Assembly (NCBI GenBank): GCA_009841235.1
Contig: VXMH01000023.1
Span: 1-64,000, forward strand
Direction: 5' to 3'
Origin: Caldilineaceae bacterium SB0661_bin_32
GTDB lineage: Bacteria; Chloroflexota; Anaerolineae; Caldilineales; Caldilineaceae
Length of the DNA: 64,000 nt
In this document: piece after piece, positions 1 to 8,453 of the stretch
Numbering within the stretch: position 1 is the stretch's first letter
How the letters are laid out: each line of letters starts with the position of its first letter
Notes under the pieces: model-generated
The model's input: the letters and a program-made list of their open reading frames with translations, nothing else
Told to the model about the DNA's origin: nothing
Databases searched by the model: none
Made by a program: the position numbers and the translations under genes

Positions 1-663
1 CGTACTGGTCGAGGGCGTGTCCCTTGCAGGGGCTGCCGTCTTTTCTGAGTGCTTTACAGAGCTTCCTGGACATAGGTATGATCCTCCCTGGATCGTGGAC
101 GCCACCGGTTGTGTGTCCGGATGGCTGGGAAAATGGTTGCTGACGCGCGGCCGGCGAGAAACCGGTGGCCGGGCGCGGCAGAATGGGGGACAGGGAACAA
201 GCATTTCGATTCGTTTGCTCGTAACGCGAAAAGGCCTGGACTTGTGATAGACGCAACTATCACGAGACCAGACCTCGTGCTGCTATCCAGCGGTGTGCGT
301 TTGGGGGCAGGCCGGTGGATGAGTATTGAATTCGTTTATAGTCTAGCACATATTTTCCGCCAGCGCAACCCCTTTGAAGAGGAGAGAGTGGAGAGGAGTG
401 AGGAGGGTATGGCCGGCAGAGGGCAGGCACAAGGCCTGCCCTCGTGTAGGCTCGAAGTTTGTTCCTTGAGAAGGCCCTTTGTGGACCCTCTGGCTAACTC
501 CGACAATTTCGGCAAACCCAATTAGATGCGATTGCCCTGAAGCGCACGTGGAAGAGCGCTTCCTCTCGTCCGTCGCTTCTTCTGGATTTGACCAGACTGC
601 AAGTGCGCCAGCGGCAATCCAACCGGGGCCGACACTCGAACTGCTTCTTGACTCCCTGGTGAA
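1..663. other. Left-end intergenic region with no credible gene
   Basis: I see no convincing gene here. The open frames on both strands are short, have no recognisable domain and no ribosome site. The stretch lies downstream of the beta-propeller gene that ends at 664. It contains one copy of a dispersed hairpin repeat (419-443), listed separately. A gene could enter from the left edge, but no frame running off the edge shows a family signature. Confidence 0.5.
419..443. repeat. Dispersed hairpin repeat, copy 1 (loop ACAAG)
   Basis: Arms GAGGGCAGGC and GCCTGCCCTC pair perfectly over 10 bp around the loop ACAAG. The same loop and stem occur at 61350-61370, and a variant stem occurs at 58430-58450. 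It sits in the intergenic region downstream of the minus-strand operon that ends at 664. This is a REP-like element by form, and no transposase is nearby. Confidence 0.75.
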
Positions 664-2061
664 TCAGAACTTTATTGCGTACAGGTCTGCCTTGTACAGG
701 TCAAATCTGAGGCGGACCGTCTGGCCCCGCAGATGGCTCAAGTCGGCGCTGCCGTTCCAGGTGAGAGGAGCGTCAGTGCAGTTCCCGACAACCGGCTGGC
801 AGTCTTCCAGGGTGTAGCCTTCGATAGTGCGGATGAAGCGTGTGTCGCTGCCGACGTCACCGGGGCTGGAGGAGAGGATCTGGCAGCGTAGGAAGCCCGA
901 GTAAAGGGTATGCGCATTGACGCGAATCGAGTCCGAGTTCAGCTCGAAGGGAACTGTCCAGAAGCCGCCGCGTCCGCGGCTGGAGAGTGAGACAAACCCG
1001 TCCTCGCGTACGGAAGCGCGCACCAACCCCGACTCGCCCAGCGCGCCCGTTTTCCGTTCGAGCGGTTCGTTGTGCATCACACGGTTGACGCCGACATAGG
1101 TGGACCACTCTCCATTGCCCGTGGGAACTACCCCGGCGCAGGCATAGACCGTATTGTATGGTCCCTCTGCGGAGGGCACTGTCTCGATCCAGGGCGTTTG
1201 CCCTTGCGGTCTGTGCCAGAAGATTCCGTCGCGGCTGGTGGCAAGATGTACGTTCATGGTGTCGGGCGTGCGCTCGTACATGGAGAGCCGCATCAGGTGG
1301 GCGTCGGTGGCGCCGGGCCAGGGAGAATAGCCGCTGCAGTAAATATCCAGGTCGGGCGCATCGACAGGATTGTTCTCCAGGACCGGTTCGGATTCGGGAA
1401 AGTGCCGAAAGTTGTCGGATACCGTCCGGTTGACCCCGCGGCGGTTCGACTGCGCATCCATCTGGCGAGTGTAGAGTACGTACTTGCCTAGTTCCGCATC
1501 ATGGAGGGCGATGTTCTGGGTGTCTGCATGCTGGTACTCCATCAGAGGCTGGGGCAGGGGCGTCCAGTGGAGGCCGTCGGCGGAGACGGCGCCGAGAACT
1601 TTACGTTCGGTCTCGGTCCAGTGGCAGCTAACCATTTTGTAGCGTTCGGACTCTTCGGCCACAGGGTCGATGAATATACCGTGGCCATGTCGGTTGATGT
1701 CGATCAGGTTGTTGTCGGTTGAACCGTTCCACTCCTGGAGGCCCAGATTGGGTTTGTGCCAGGTGGCGCCGTCGTTCGACTCGGCGTAGCCGATTCCGCC
1801 GCCGTTTTCGTACCAGCAGCGGAGCGTGCCTCCATCCTCGAGGAACGTCGAATACGGTGATATGTAGCCCTGCTCCCAAGGGCGGTCGGCAGCGATCGCC
1901 AACCCATGGTCTACTTTGGGCTCGTGGACTTTGAGCGTGATCCCATGCGGGACGCTCCAGCCCTCGGTGATGGCGCCACCCCACTGGGTCCCATAGCCTG
2001 GTTCTACGCCCATCCAATCGACAAACACCCATTTTCCGCGGCCAATTCCCCAGTTTCTCAC
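664..2061 (-). CDS. GH32/GH43-like five-bladed beta-propeller glycosidase-like protein
   Basis: This 465-residue protein has the repeated blade pattern of the GH32/43/68 superfamily: SNDGATWHKP near residue 95, SADGLHWTPL near 165 and SRDGIFWHRP near 285. The last 110 residues form a beta-sandwich-like tail containing GYTLEDCQPVVG and a LRGQTVRLRFDL segment, a pairing familiar from environmental sialidase/glycosidase-like proteins. There is no signal peptide, so it should act in the cytoplasm, probably on an imported oligosaccharide or glycoside. The start is GTG at 2061, preceded by AAGGAG 7 nt upstream. It is the last gene of the operon made of SBP, two permeases and the LamG protein, 41 nt after the LamG stop. 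Substrate is unknown and catalytic acids cannot be assigned by eye. Confidence 0.7.
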   Translation of the reverse strand: MRNWGIGRGKWVFVDWMGVEPGYGTQWGGAITEGWSVPHGITLKVHEPKVDHGLAIAADRPWEQGYISPYSTFLEDGGTLRCWYENGGGIGYAESNDGATWHKPNLGLQEWNGSTDNNLIDINRHGHGIFIDPVAEESERYKMVSCHWTETERKVLGAVSADGLHWTPLPQPLMEYQHADTQNIALHDAELGKYVLYTRQMDAQSNRRGVNRTVSDNFRHFPESEPVLENNPVDAPDLDIYCSGYSPWPGATDAHLMRLSMYERTPDTMNVHLATSRDGIFWHRPQGQTPWIETVPSAEGPYNTVYACAGVVPTGNGEWSTYVGVNRVMHNEPLERKTGALGESGLVRASVREDGFVSLSSRGRGGFWTVPFELNSDSIRVNAHTLYSGFLRCQILSSSPGDVGSDTRFIRTIEGYTLEDCQPVVGNCTDAPLTWNGSADLSHLRGQTVRLRFDLYKADLYAIKF

Positions 2062-2102
2062 GATTTATCTCCTTTTTGGACCGAAATTGCTCATCGAATG
2101 GC

Positions 2103-4265
2103 TCAATACCTCTTGACAGACGAGATTCGAATCTCGCCGATCTGACCGAAGAAGTGGCCCTCGCCCAGAAAGTCGAATGCGCCGCCGTAGCGAGCATATC
2201 CCTTGAGGCGCGTGGAGACGCTGAACTGGGCGTCGTGCCGGCGGTTGTTGACCAGTCTGCGGCCGTCAGGGCTGCGCATCTGCCAGATGAGGAGGCCGTC
2301 CAGAAACAGCTGGTGAAGATCCTCGCCGGCCTCATACTGCCAGGCTACGTGGTGCCATTCAGTATCGTTGATGCCCGCATCGGCCGTGCCCGCAACAAGG
2401 CCGCCCGGACGCGTCCAGGGGTGCAGATCCATCAGCTCCTGTTCGGGCTCGGCTCCCAGAAAGTGGGCGCCGGGGGCCATGCTCCCATCGGGTGAATTGT
2501 GGGCGGAGAGATAAAGTTCCCAGACGCCGCGTTCGGTCTTGTCGTAGGTGCCGCAGATGTGGCCGAAGGTGAAGGGCTGGTGGTGCTCGTCGGCATTTAC
2601 GCCATATGCCTGCAGGGGCCCGCCCCGTCTGATCCAGGCTTCGACGGTCCAGGCCTGTTGGCAGGTTCGTAGGTCGAGTTTGTCATTGTGCTGGGGTCCG
2701 ACGAAGCCGTGCTCGCCGTGGCCGGTATCCTGGGGAAAGCGTCCAGCGCGGCCGGGCCAGGAGACGCGCCTGTCGCCGCCGATGTTGGTCCAGGTCAAGG
2801 TCAGTTCCTCGTCTCCCATCACGTCGGGGATGAGGCGGCCGTTCGGCCCCTGCCAGTCATAGAGGGCAACCGTGTGCTGGTCCGCTCCGATGACGAGGAG
2901 CGCCGCGGGCAGCACTTTGAGGGCGCTCTCGGCCTGCTGGCTCTGGCCGATGGCGTCGACTGCATTGACGAGGAAGCGACGGACGCAGGGGCTGGAAGGC
3001 GTGCCTGTCAGTTCACCCGTTTCCGGGTCGAGATGGAGTCCGTCGGGCAGGGAGCCATTTGCAATGGACCATTCGATCGGAGCGACCATGTGACTGGTTC
3101 GTATCATGGCGCGATATTCGTTTCCAGCGAAAGCCGGAGGCAGTGAACCGGTGGCGATCCGCCCGCGGTGAACGCTTAGGTGGAACAGGTGGCGGTCGGT
3201 ACTGCCGCTGGTGTCAGAGGCAGTCAGACCGAGGGGCTGGTGTTCTACGGCCAGAGTTGGCTTGCCGCTGACTGCCCCAGTTTTGCTGTCCAGCGTCAGC
3301 CCTGCGGGCAGCAGTTCTTCTGCCAGCTCCCAATGGACGGGGCCACTGGCTGCGTCGGTCGAGAATTGAACTGAGTAAGGGGCTTTGAAGGTAGCCGGGG
3401 GCAGTTCGCGGCGAACGATTGACAGCTGCTCCGCCACCGGGTAGCGCATGATGCTGGAGATTCGGATCTCGTCGATTTCGCCTTCGAAATTGCCGTAGGC
3501 CAGGTGCTTTGGCGGGTCATGCGAGTGGATGAAGCCGCCGACTACAAAAGGAACGCCGACGTTTTCGGCGTCGTTGACAACGCGTCCCTGCAGGTCGTCG
3601 GGAAGCGGCAGCTGGACGCGGCGGATGAGCAGGCCGTCCAGAAAGAAGAAGTGCGTCTGGTCTAGATAGCGAAACTGCCAGGCAACGTGGTGCCAGTTGT
3701 TGTCTCTGATCCTGGGTGGGTCGGCGCTTGTCCAACCGCCGGCTTTGGCGTTTTGGAGGAGGAGAGCGCTGGTGTCGTGATTGGGATCGCGACCGCGGGG
3801 GGAACCCATGAAGCGGGCGGCGGGGTAAAGCCCATCCTGCAGGGCGCCGGGGCGCGTAAAGCTGTGAAGGGAGAAGTTCCAGCCGCCGCGCATACCGATG
3901 GGGAGGCCCAGCCCTTCGTCTTCGGTCCCGCAAATGTTGACATAGGTGTGGCCTTCTTCGAGGCCGCCGGTTCCGGTGTAGCGCACCCAGGCTTCGACCG
4001 TCCACTCCGAGGTACAGGGCCGGAGGTGGAGTTTGTCGTTGTTGGCGGGGCCGACAAGAAGGTTGGCGTCGTCGGCGCGGCGACCGAAGCGGGCGCAGGC
4101 GCCGAAGCCCGGATGCGAGGCCCACTGCGCCTGGCGATAGGCGCGGAGGGTGAGTTGGGTGTCGCCGCAGGCGTCCAGGGTCTGGTTGCCTTTGCCTTCG
4201 TCGAAGTGGAACAGCACGACGGTATGGTCATCAGGTTCAAACGGGGCACATGGAGGGGAACTCAA
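2103..4265 (-). CDS. LamG-PIG-PIG-LamG domain protein
   Basis: The 720-residue product has two concanavalin A/LamG-type domains, at about residues 10-275 and 462-720. Each contains a W-T-V-E-A-W strand and a W-H-H-V-A-W strand, and each ends in the near-identical phrase (D/G)EIRISSxxRY. Between them lie two putative Ig (He_PIG) modules, about 285-365 and 370-455, each with the LPxGLxLDxxTGxxxGxP signature. LamG domains usually bind glycans. No signal peptide or anchor is visible, which is unusual for such an architecture. The start appears to be TTG at 4265; its AGGAG site (4274-4278) lies in the palindrome 4266-4278. It sits between a permease and a glycosidase-like gene, so a role in handling imported carbohydrate is likely but unproven. 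Confidence 0.75.
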   Translation of the reverse strand: MSSPPCAPFEPDDHTVVLFHFDEGKGNQTLDACGDTQLTLRAYRQAQWASHPGFGACARFGRRADDANLLVGPANNDKLHLRPCTSEWTVEAWVRYTGTGGLEEGHTYVNICGTEDEGLGLPIGMRGGWNFSLHSFTRPGALQDGLYPAARFMGSPRGRDPNHDTSALLLQNAKAGGWTSADPPRIRDNNWHHVAWQFRYLDQTHFFFLDGLLIRRVQLPLPDDLQGRVVNDAENVGVPFVVGGFIHSHDPPKHLAYGNFEGEIDEIRISSIMRYPVAEQLSIVRRELPPATFKAPYSVQFSTDAASGPVHWELAEELLPAGLTLDSKTGAVSGKPTLAVEHQPLGLTASDTSGSTDRHLFHLSVHRGRIATGSLPPAFAGNEYRAMIRTSHMVAPIEWSIANGSLPDGLHLDPETGELTGTPSSPCVRRFLVNAVDAIGQSQQAESALKVLPAALLVIGADQHTVALYDWQGPNGRLIPDVMGDEELTLTWTNIGGDRRVSWPGRAGRFPQDTGHGEHGFVGPQHNDKLDLRTCQQAWTVEAWIRRGGPLQAYGVNADEHHQPFTFGHICGTYDKTERGVWELYLSAHNSPDGSMAPGAHFLGAEPEQELMDLHPWTRPGGLVAGTADAGINDTEWHHVAWQYEAGEDLHQLFLDGLLIWQMRSPDGRRLVNNRRHDAQFSVSTRLKGYARYGGAFDFLGEGHFFGQIGEIRISSVKRY

Positions 4266-4278
4266 AGGAGATTCTCCT
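4266..4278 (-). promoter_or_regulatory. Ribosome site of the LamG gene inside a palindrome
   Basis: AGGAG on the minus strand (4278-4274) is separated by three bases from its exact complement CTCCT (4270-4266), which abuts the TTG start at 4265. Folding of the mRNA would hide the ribosome site. A 5-bp stem is short, so the effect may be small. Confidence 0.4.
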
Positions 4279-4367
4279 GGCAGTAAAGGAAGTCACACTC
4301 CGGCCTGGAATCGGCGAAACAGGGAACGCCTTCAACGTATTGGGACGCTGTGTCACCCTCTGATACG

Positions 4368-5309
4368 TCAATCGCTGCTCGTGTGGGGATCGAGGGCGTC
4401 GCGCAGTGCATCGCCGATGAAGTTGACGGACAGGGTGGTGACAGCGATCGCAATCGCGGAGGGAAGCCATAGCCACGGCATCGTCTGCAGGATGGGAAGC
4501 GACATGGCGTCCTGCAGCATGCTTCCCCAGCTGGACATAGGCGGCTGGACCCCCAGGCCCAGGAAGCTCAAAGCGGACTCGGTCATGATGGCCCCGGCCA
4601 GCCCCATGGTGGCCGCCACAACCACCGGAGCGATCGCATTGGGAAGGATGTGACGGAAGACGATCCGGCCATTGCTCACGCCGACACAGCGCGCGGCCAG
4701 CACGAATTCCCGCTCGCGCAGCGAAAGAAACTGGGCGCGCACATGGCGCATTATTCCGGTCCAGCCAAAAATCCCTATGATAACCATTACGTTGAAGATG
4801 TTGGGAGGCAGGATCACGGCGACGGTGACGATGAGCATGAAGGAGGGGAAGCACATCATGACATCGGTAAAGCGACTCAGAACCATGTCGACACGGCCGC
4901 CGAAATAGCCGGCGAGGCCACCCAGGACGACGCCGATGGTGATATAGATACTGACGGCGACGAGGCCGACCGCGAGCGAGACCCTGGTGCCATACGCCAA
5001 GCGCGTCCAGACATCTCGACCCAGCGGGTCGGTTCCCAGTACATGAGCCGGAGAGGGCGCCTGCCGCATCACGGTCAGGTCGATGCCGTTGGGATCGTAG
5101 AACGTTACAAGTGGCGCAAGTATGGCGACGAACGCAAAGAGGGACAGCGCCGCCAAGCCTAAGACAGCCAGACGGTGGCGGCGAAAGCGGCGCAGGAAGC
5201 GGTTCTCAGCCTTGGGCAAGGCTTGCCACGTGTCCGGCGAAATCTGCGATGAAACCGGCTGCCGCGCCTCGTGTGCGCCGTCTGCCGGCGTGGCTGTGGA
5301 ATCGACCAT
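4368..5309 (-). CDS. ABC transporter permease, DppC/OppC type (operon 2)
   Basis: Inner-membrane permease of an oligopeptide-type ABC importer. After a cytoplasmic N-terminus with the phrase RFRRHRLAVLGLAAL it has the DppC layout: an early membrane segment, a periplasmic loop with HVLGTDPLGRDVWTRL, then the membrane core with the EAA-type loop (AARCVGVSN, then RHILPNAIAP). It ends in GDALRDALDP. I chose the ATG at 5309, which has an AAGGCG-like site just upstream and starts 10 nt after the stop of the preceding permease. A longer start at 5354 would overlap that gene. The partner is the DppB-type permease upstream. No ATPase gene is in this operon. Confidence 0.9.
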   Translation of the reverse strand: MVDSTATPADGAHEARQPVSSQISPDTWQALPKAENRFLRRFRRHRLAVLGLAALSLFAFVAILAPLVTFYDPNGIDLTVMRQAPSPAHVLGTDPLGRDVWTRLAYGTRVSLAVGLVAVSIYITIGVVLGGLAGYFGGRVDMVLSRFTDVMMCFPSFMLIVTVAVILPPNIFNVMVIIGIFGWTGIMRHVRAQFLSLREREFVLAARCVGVSNGRIVFRHILPNAIAPVVVAATMGLAGAIMTESALSFLGLGVQPPMSSWGSMLQDAMSLPILQTMPWLWLPSAIAIAVTTLSVNFIGDALRDALDPHTSSD

Positions 5310-5319
5310 GCTACGCGCC

Positions 5320-6291
5320 TTACTCGTAGCGGATCCTGGGATCGGCCCAGGCATAGGTGATGTCGGCCAGGAGATTGGCGCACAGCACCATCGAAGAACC
5401 GATCAGGTTCATCGCCATAATCATGGGCTGGTTGCGCATGAAGACCGACTCCATGCCCAGCTTGCCCATGCCGGGCCAGACGAAGATTGTCTCGATTATG
5501 AATGAGCCGCCGATAATGCCCGGAAGGGAGAGGCCGACGATGGTGATGACCGGCAGCAGCGAGTTGCGAAAGGCGTGGCCCAGATAGACGGAGCGTTCAG
5601 GCAGGCCTTTTGCACGGGCGGTGCGGACGTAGTCGGCGCCGAGAGCCTCCAGCAGGCTGGCGCGCGCATAGCGCATATGGCCGGCCAGCCCCTCGAAGCC
5701 GAGAACAAGCGCCGGCAGCGCCAGATAGTGGAGACGGATGAGAAGATTGTCGGGACCGTCGAGCGGCGCCCTGCCGCCGGTTGGGAACAGGGGTAACTTG
5801 AGTGAGAACAGATAGAGGGCAATGATGGCGAATACAAAACCGGGCGTGGATATCCAGACAAAGGCCTGCAAGGTGAGAAGATGATCAAGAACGGAATACT
5901 GCTTGATGGCTGAAATGATGCCCAGGGAGGTACCGACGACGAGGGAAAAGAGAATCGTTACGATGGAGAGTTGCAATGTTGCAGGCAACACCTGGGCCAT
6001 CTCCTGGAGAGCCGGTTGTCCGGTGACAAAGGAATAGCCGAGGTTGCCGTGCAGCAGCAGTTCACGCAGCCAGATCGCATAGCGTACGACGACCGGTTTG
6101 TCCAGCCCGTATGACTCGCGCAGCCGCTGGAGCTGCGCCTCATCTACGCCCAGCTCCAGTCTGAGGCCGGGTGGAACGAGCGCATCGACGTAGTCGCCGG
6201 GCATGATCTCGCTAATTATGAATGTGAGGGTGATGATGCCCCACAAGACAGGGACGGCAATCAGCAGGCGGCGAATGATGTATCGGGTCAT
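5320..6291 (-). CDS. ABC transporter permease, DppB/OppB type (operon 2)
   Basis: The 323-residue product starts with the typical DppB N-terminus (TRYIIRRLLIAVPVLWGIITL). It has a large periplasmic loop containing GLDKPVVVRYAIWLRELL and the EAA-loop phrase RTARAKGLPERSV. It ends in ADPRIRYE, the usual DppB tail. It forms the membrane channel with the DppC-type product encoded 10 nt downstream. It is separated from the SBP gene by 91 nt that contain a strong hairpin (6333-6366), which could lower permease expression relative to the SBP. Substrate class cannot be read from the permease; family-5 systems import peptides, nickel or oligosaccharides. Confidence 0.92.
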   Translation of the reverse strand: MTRYIIRRLLIAVPVLWGIITLTFIISEIMPGDYVDALVPPGLRLELGVDEAQLQRLRESYGLDKPVVVRYAIWLRELLLHGNLGYSFVTGQPALQEMAQVLPATLQLSIVTILFSLVVGTSLGIISAIKQYSVLDHLLTLQAFVWISTPGFVFAIIALYLFSLKLPLFPTGGRAPLDGPDNLLIRLHYLALPALVLGFEGLAGHMRYARASLLEALGADYVRTARAKGLPERSVYLGHAFRNSLLPVITIVGLSLPGIIGGSFIIETIFVWPGMGKLGMESVFMRNQPMIMAMNLIGSSMVLCANLLADITYAWADPRIRYE

Positions 6292-6332
6292 GGTTGGATG
6301 TCAGGAGGACCTGAGGCGAGCGCCAAAGTGCA

Positions 6333-6366
6333 TCCCACTCTGCTTGCAGTGACAAGCAGAGTGGGA
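6333..6366 (-). terminator. Intercistronic hairpin between SBP and permease genes (operon 2)
   Basis: Arms 6333-6346 (TCCCACTCTGCTTG) and 6353-6366 pair perfectly over 14 bp with a 6-nt loop. The element starts 16 nt after the SBP stop codon at 6383 and lies before the permease start at 6291. No run of T follows on the minus strand, so it fits a leaky terminator or 3'-end stabiliser better than a full terminator. Confidence 0.75.
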
Positions 6367-6382
6367 CGACGGGGCAAGAGAT

Positions 6383-8104
6383 CTACTCTTCCATCTTGTA
6401 CCACAGATGGGCATTGAGTTTCGACCACTGGTAGTCGTGCATGCCCCCCAACGCGTATTCATCCATTCCGCCGACATTCTTGCCGATCGCATAACCCATG
6501 TGGTAGCGGTGGAGCGGAATGTATCCGATCACGTTTTCGGCGATGATCTGCTGGATCTCGTTGTAGAGGGCCTTGCGGGCCTCGGTACCGCCGGTCTCTT
6601 TGGCCTGGATGAACAGCGCATCTACTTGATCGCATACGGCATCGAGTGAGCCGTCAGTCGGCCAGACCACGTCTCTGCGGCCGGGAGGATTATCACAGCG
6701 GTAGGTGCGATAGTAGCCGTGCAGGTCGACGGGATTGCCCCAGCCGGCATGGGAGAAGGAGTGCTTGTTCTCGGCCACACGATCGTTCCAGGCTTCGTTT
6801 GGCACGTGAATGACTGTGACGTTGATCCCCACCTCACTGAGGTACTTCTGCATCAGCAGCATGAAGTTCTTGGCCTCGGTCCCACTGTGATAGTAGATCA
6901 GCTCGTGCTCTTGTTCGGGGTCCCAGACGCCGTCTGCGGCAGCTTCGGCCAGAAGGGCCATGGCTTTCTCGGGGTCGTAGGAATAGGTAGGCACTTCATC
7001 GTTGGTCCAGCCGTCGACGAAGGAGAAGGTGTGCCACGGTTCGCGCAGGCCGAAGTAGACCGCGTCGCCGATCTCCTGGCGGTTGATGGCGTGACTGATA
7101 GCCATGCGCACGCGCTTGTCCCAGAAGGCGGGCTGGGCGAGGTTGCCAACAAAGACGCTGATGTAGTTCAGACGCTGGGTCTGGACGTCGATGTTGGGCA
7201 ACTCTTGGGCCTGCTGATAGAAGTTGCCTTCGACCTTCATGAGATCCAACTCACCCTTTTGGAGGGCGATGAACTGCGTGTCGGGCGGGCCCATGTTCTG
7301 GAACAGGATGCCGTCGAGGCAGGGCGCGCCTTCCCAGTAGTCATCGTTGCGCGCCAGTCGGAAGTACTCATCTTTCTTTCCGTCCACAAATTTGAACGGG
7401 CCAGTGCCGATCTGGGTTTCGGTGGTGAACCAGAGTGGATTGCCGGCGTCCTTGAGGTCGGGCACGCGCCACTGGTTGTAGATGTGCTCGGGCAGGATGT
7501 TGATGCTGCCGATGAAGCGGGCGAAGTAGCTTACGTCCGGCTCTGCGAGGGTGAGGCGAATCGTGTGATCGTCGATGACTTCGATTCCCTCGATCGAATC
7601 GGTCTTGCCATCCAGGTAGTCTAGGGAACCCTTGAGCGCAATCCAGTTGCCGGGCTGGGCAGAGTTCACCCAGGGGCTGTCAAGGTCGTTGTGCCACGTC
7701 CAGGTGAAAGCCACGTCATCGGCGGTGAAGTCTTCACCGTCATGCCACTTGACGCCCTGACGCAGGTGGAAGGTGAATTCGGTGGCGTCGTCGCTGATTT
7801 CCCAGCTTTCGGCCAGGTCGGGATGGGGTACGTTATCGGTGCCGGTGCGGACCAGCTTGCCGAAGACGAGCTTCTGCTGCTCGTAGCCCCAGCCCCAAAT
7901 CGGTACCACTAAGGCCCTTGAACTGAAGTCAAGGGTGAGGGTGCCGCCGCGGGCGGGGCAGACGTCGTCGCCGGTGGTCTCTGCCGGCGCTTCAGCCACC
8001 GTTTCGGCGGGTTGGTCGGCGGCCGGGGCAGCCGGCGCCGGGGCACAGGCGACTACAATGAGAGCCAGGACGAGAAGAAGTGCTACGTTCCTTAGGGAAG
8101 ACAT
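6383..8104 (-). CDS. ABC transporter solute-binding lipoprotein, family 5 (operon 2)
   Basis: This 573-residue extracytoplasmic binding protein has a lipoprotein signal peptide (VALLLVLALIVVAC, lipobox V-V-A-C) and an Ala/Pro/Glu-rich linker before the mature domain at about residue 50. Family-5 hallmarks include WEISDDATEFTFHLRQGVKW near residue 105, GTGPFKFV near 235, and the late phrase MQKYLSEVGINVTV. It should bind the solute and deliver it to the permeases encoded downstream. The ATG has AAGGAGG about 6 nt upstream. A good promoter and a palindrome lie at 8189-8224. It is first in an operon that continues into LamG and glycosidase-like genes, so an oligosaccharide or glycoside ligand is my inference over peptides. 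Confidence 0.92.
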   Translation of the reverse strand: MSSLRNVALLLVLALIVVACAPAPAAPAADQPAETVAEAPAETTGDDVCPARGGTLTLDFSSRALVVPIWGWGYEQQKLVFGKLVRTGTDNVPHPDLAESWEISDDATEFTFHLRQGVKWHDGEDFTADDVAFTWTWHNDLDSPWVNSAQPGNWIALKGSLDYLDGKTDSIEGIEVIDDHTIRLTLAEPDVSYFARFIGSINILPEHIYNQWRVPDLKDAGNPLWFTTETQIGTGPFKFVDGKKDEYFRLARNDDYWEGAPCLDGILFQNMGPPDTQFIALQKGELDLMKVEGNFYQQAQELPNIDVQTQRLNYISVFVGNLAQPAFWDKRVRMAISHAINRQEIGDAVYFGLREPWHTFSFVDGWTNDEVPTYSYDPEKAMALLAEAAADGVWDPEQEHELIYYHSGTEAKNFMLLMQKYLSEVGINVTVIHVPNEAWNDRVAENKHSFSHAGWGNPVDLHGYYRTYRCDNPPGRRDVVWPTDGSLDAVCDQVDALFIQAKETGGTEARKALYNEIQQIIAENVIGYIPLHRYHMGYAIGKNVGGMDEYALGGMHDYQWSKLNAHLWYKMEE

Positions 8105-8188
8105 TCTCTACCTCCTTTTCATTGTACCTTTGATTGTCGTTGCTGAAACTCGTTTGGCTGCAAAGCGTACACCGTGGAGCGACATACA

Positions 8189-8203
8189 TGATATGGTATA
8201 TCA
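8189..8203. promoter_or_regulatory. Palindromic operator candidate overlapping the -10
   Basis: TGATAT-GGT-ATATCA is a perfect 6+6 palindrome around a 3-nt centre. It overlaps the -10 hexamer (8195-8200) of the promoter driving the SBP gene at 8104. A bound repressor would block RNA polymerase. The core ATGGTAT recurs twice in the tandem repeat at 46873-46894. GntR/FadR-type operators often carry a related GGTATACC core, but no regulator gene is present here to pair with it. Confidence 0.55.
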
Positions 8204-8224
8204 CTTATGAAGTTGGCTTGTCAA
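8195..8224 (-). promoter_or_regulatory. Sigma70-like promoter for the operon 2 SBP gene
   Basis: On the minus strand a perfect -35 TTGACA (8224-8219) is followed after 18 nt by TATACC (8200-8195). That is about 90 nt upstream of the ATG at 8104. The -35 lies within a short GCTTG-T-CAAGC palindrome (8216-8226). The hexamers are read from sequence and activity is not known. Confidence 0.6.
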
Positions 8225-8453
8225 GCAAGCTGAAACAACCTGGTGTGGGCGAGTTTCGGGCGATTGACGGCCGGGAGCTAGAGAAGAGTCTTGGGGTCTA
8301 TGGGCTTGTGAGCGCGGGGGACGGCCCGCTCTTCTCAGACCGGCACAGAAGGTGTCGGACGTGAAGAGGATCAAAAAAAGAGCAGTGTGGTTGCGCCAGC
8401 TTTGTAACTGCTGACGTGAGCTAACTCTTATGTTTTCCTGAGGCAATGCTCAC

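Larger units (their letters stand above)
8105..8453. other. 349-nt intergenic region carrying the operon 2 promoter
   Basis: No gene is visible. The region separates the end of operon 1 (stop at 8454) from the SBP gene of operon 2. It holds the promoter and operator-like palindrome described at 8189-8224. The 8225-8453 part has no strong hairpin followed by T on the minus strand that would clearly end operon 1. Confidence 0.5.

Noticed and set aside
109-525. 138-codon plus-strand frame near the left end
   Set aside because: No ribosome site, no domain, and composition unlike the neighbouring genes; it covers the hairpin repeat.
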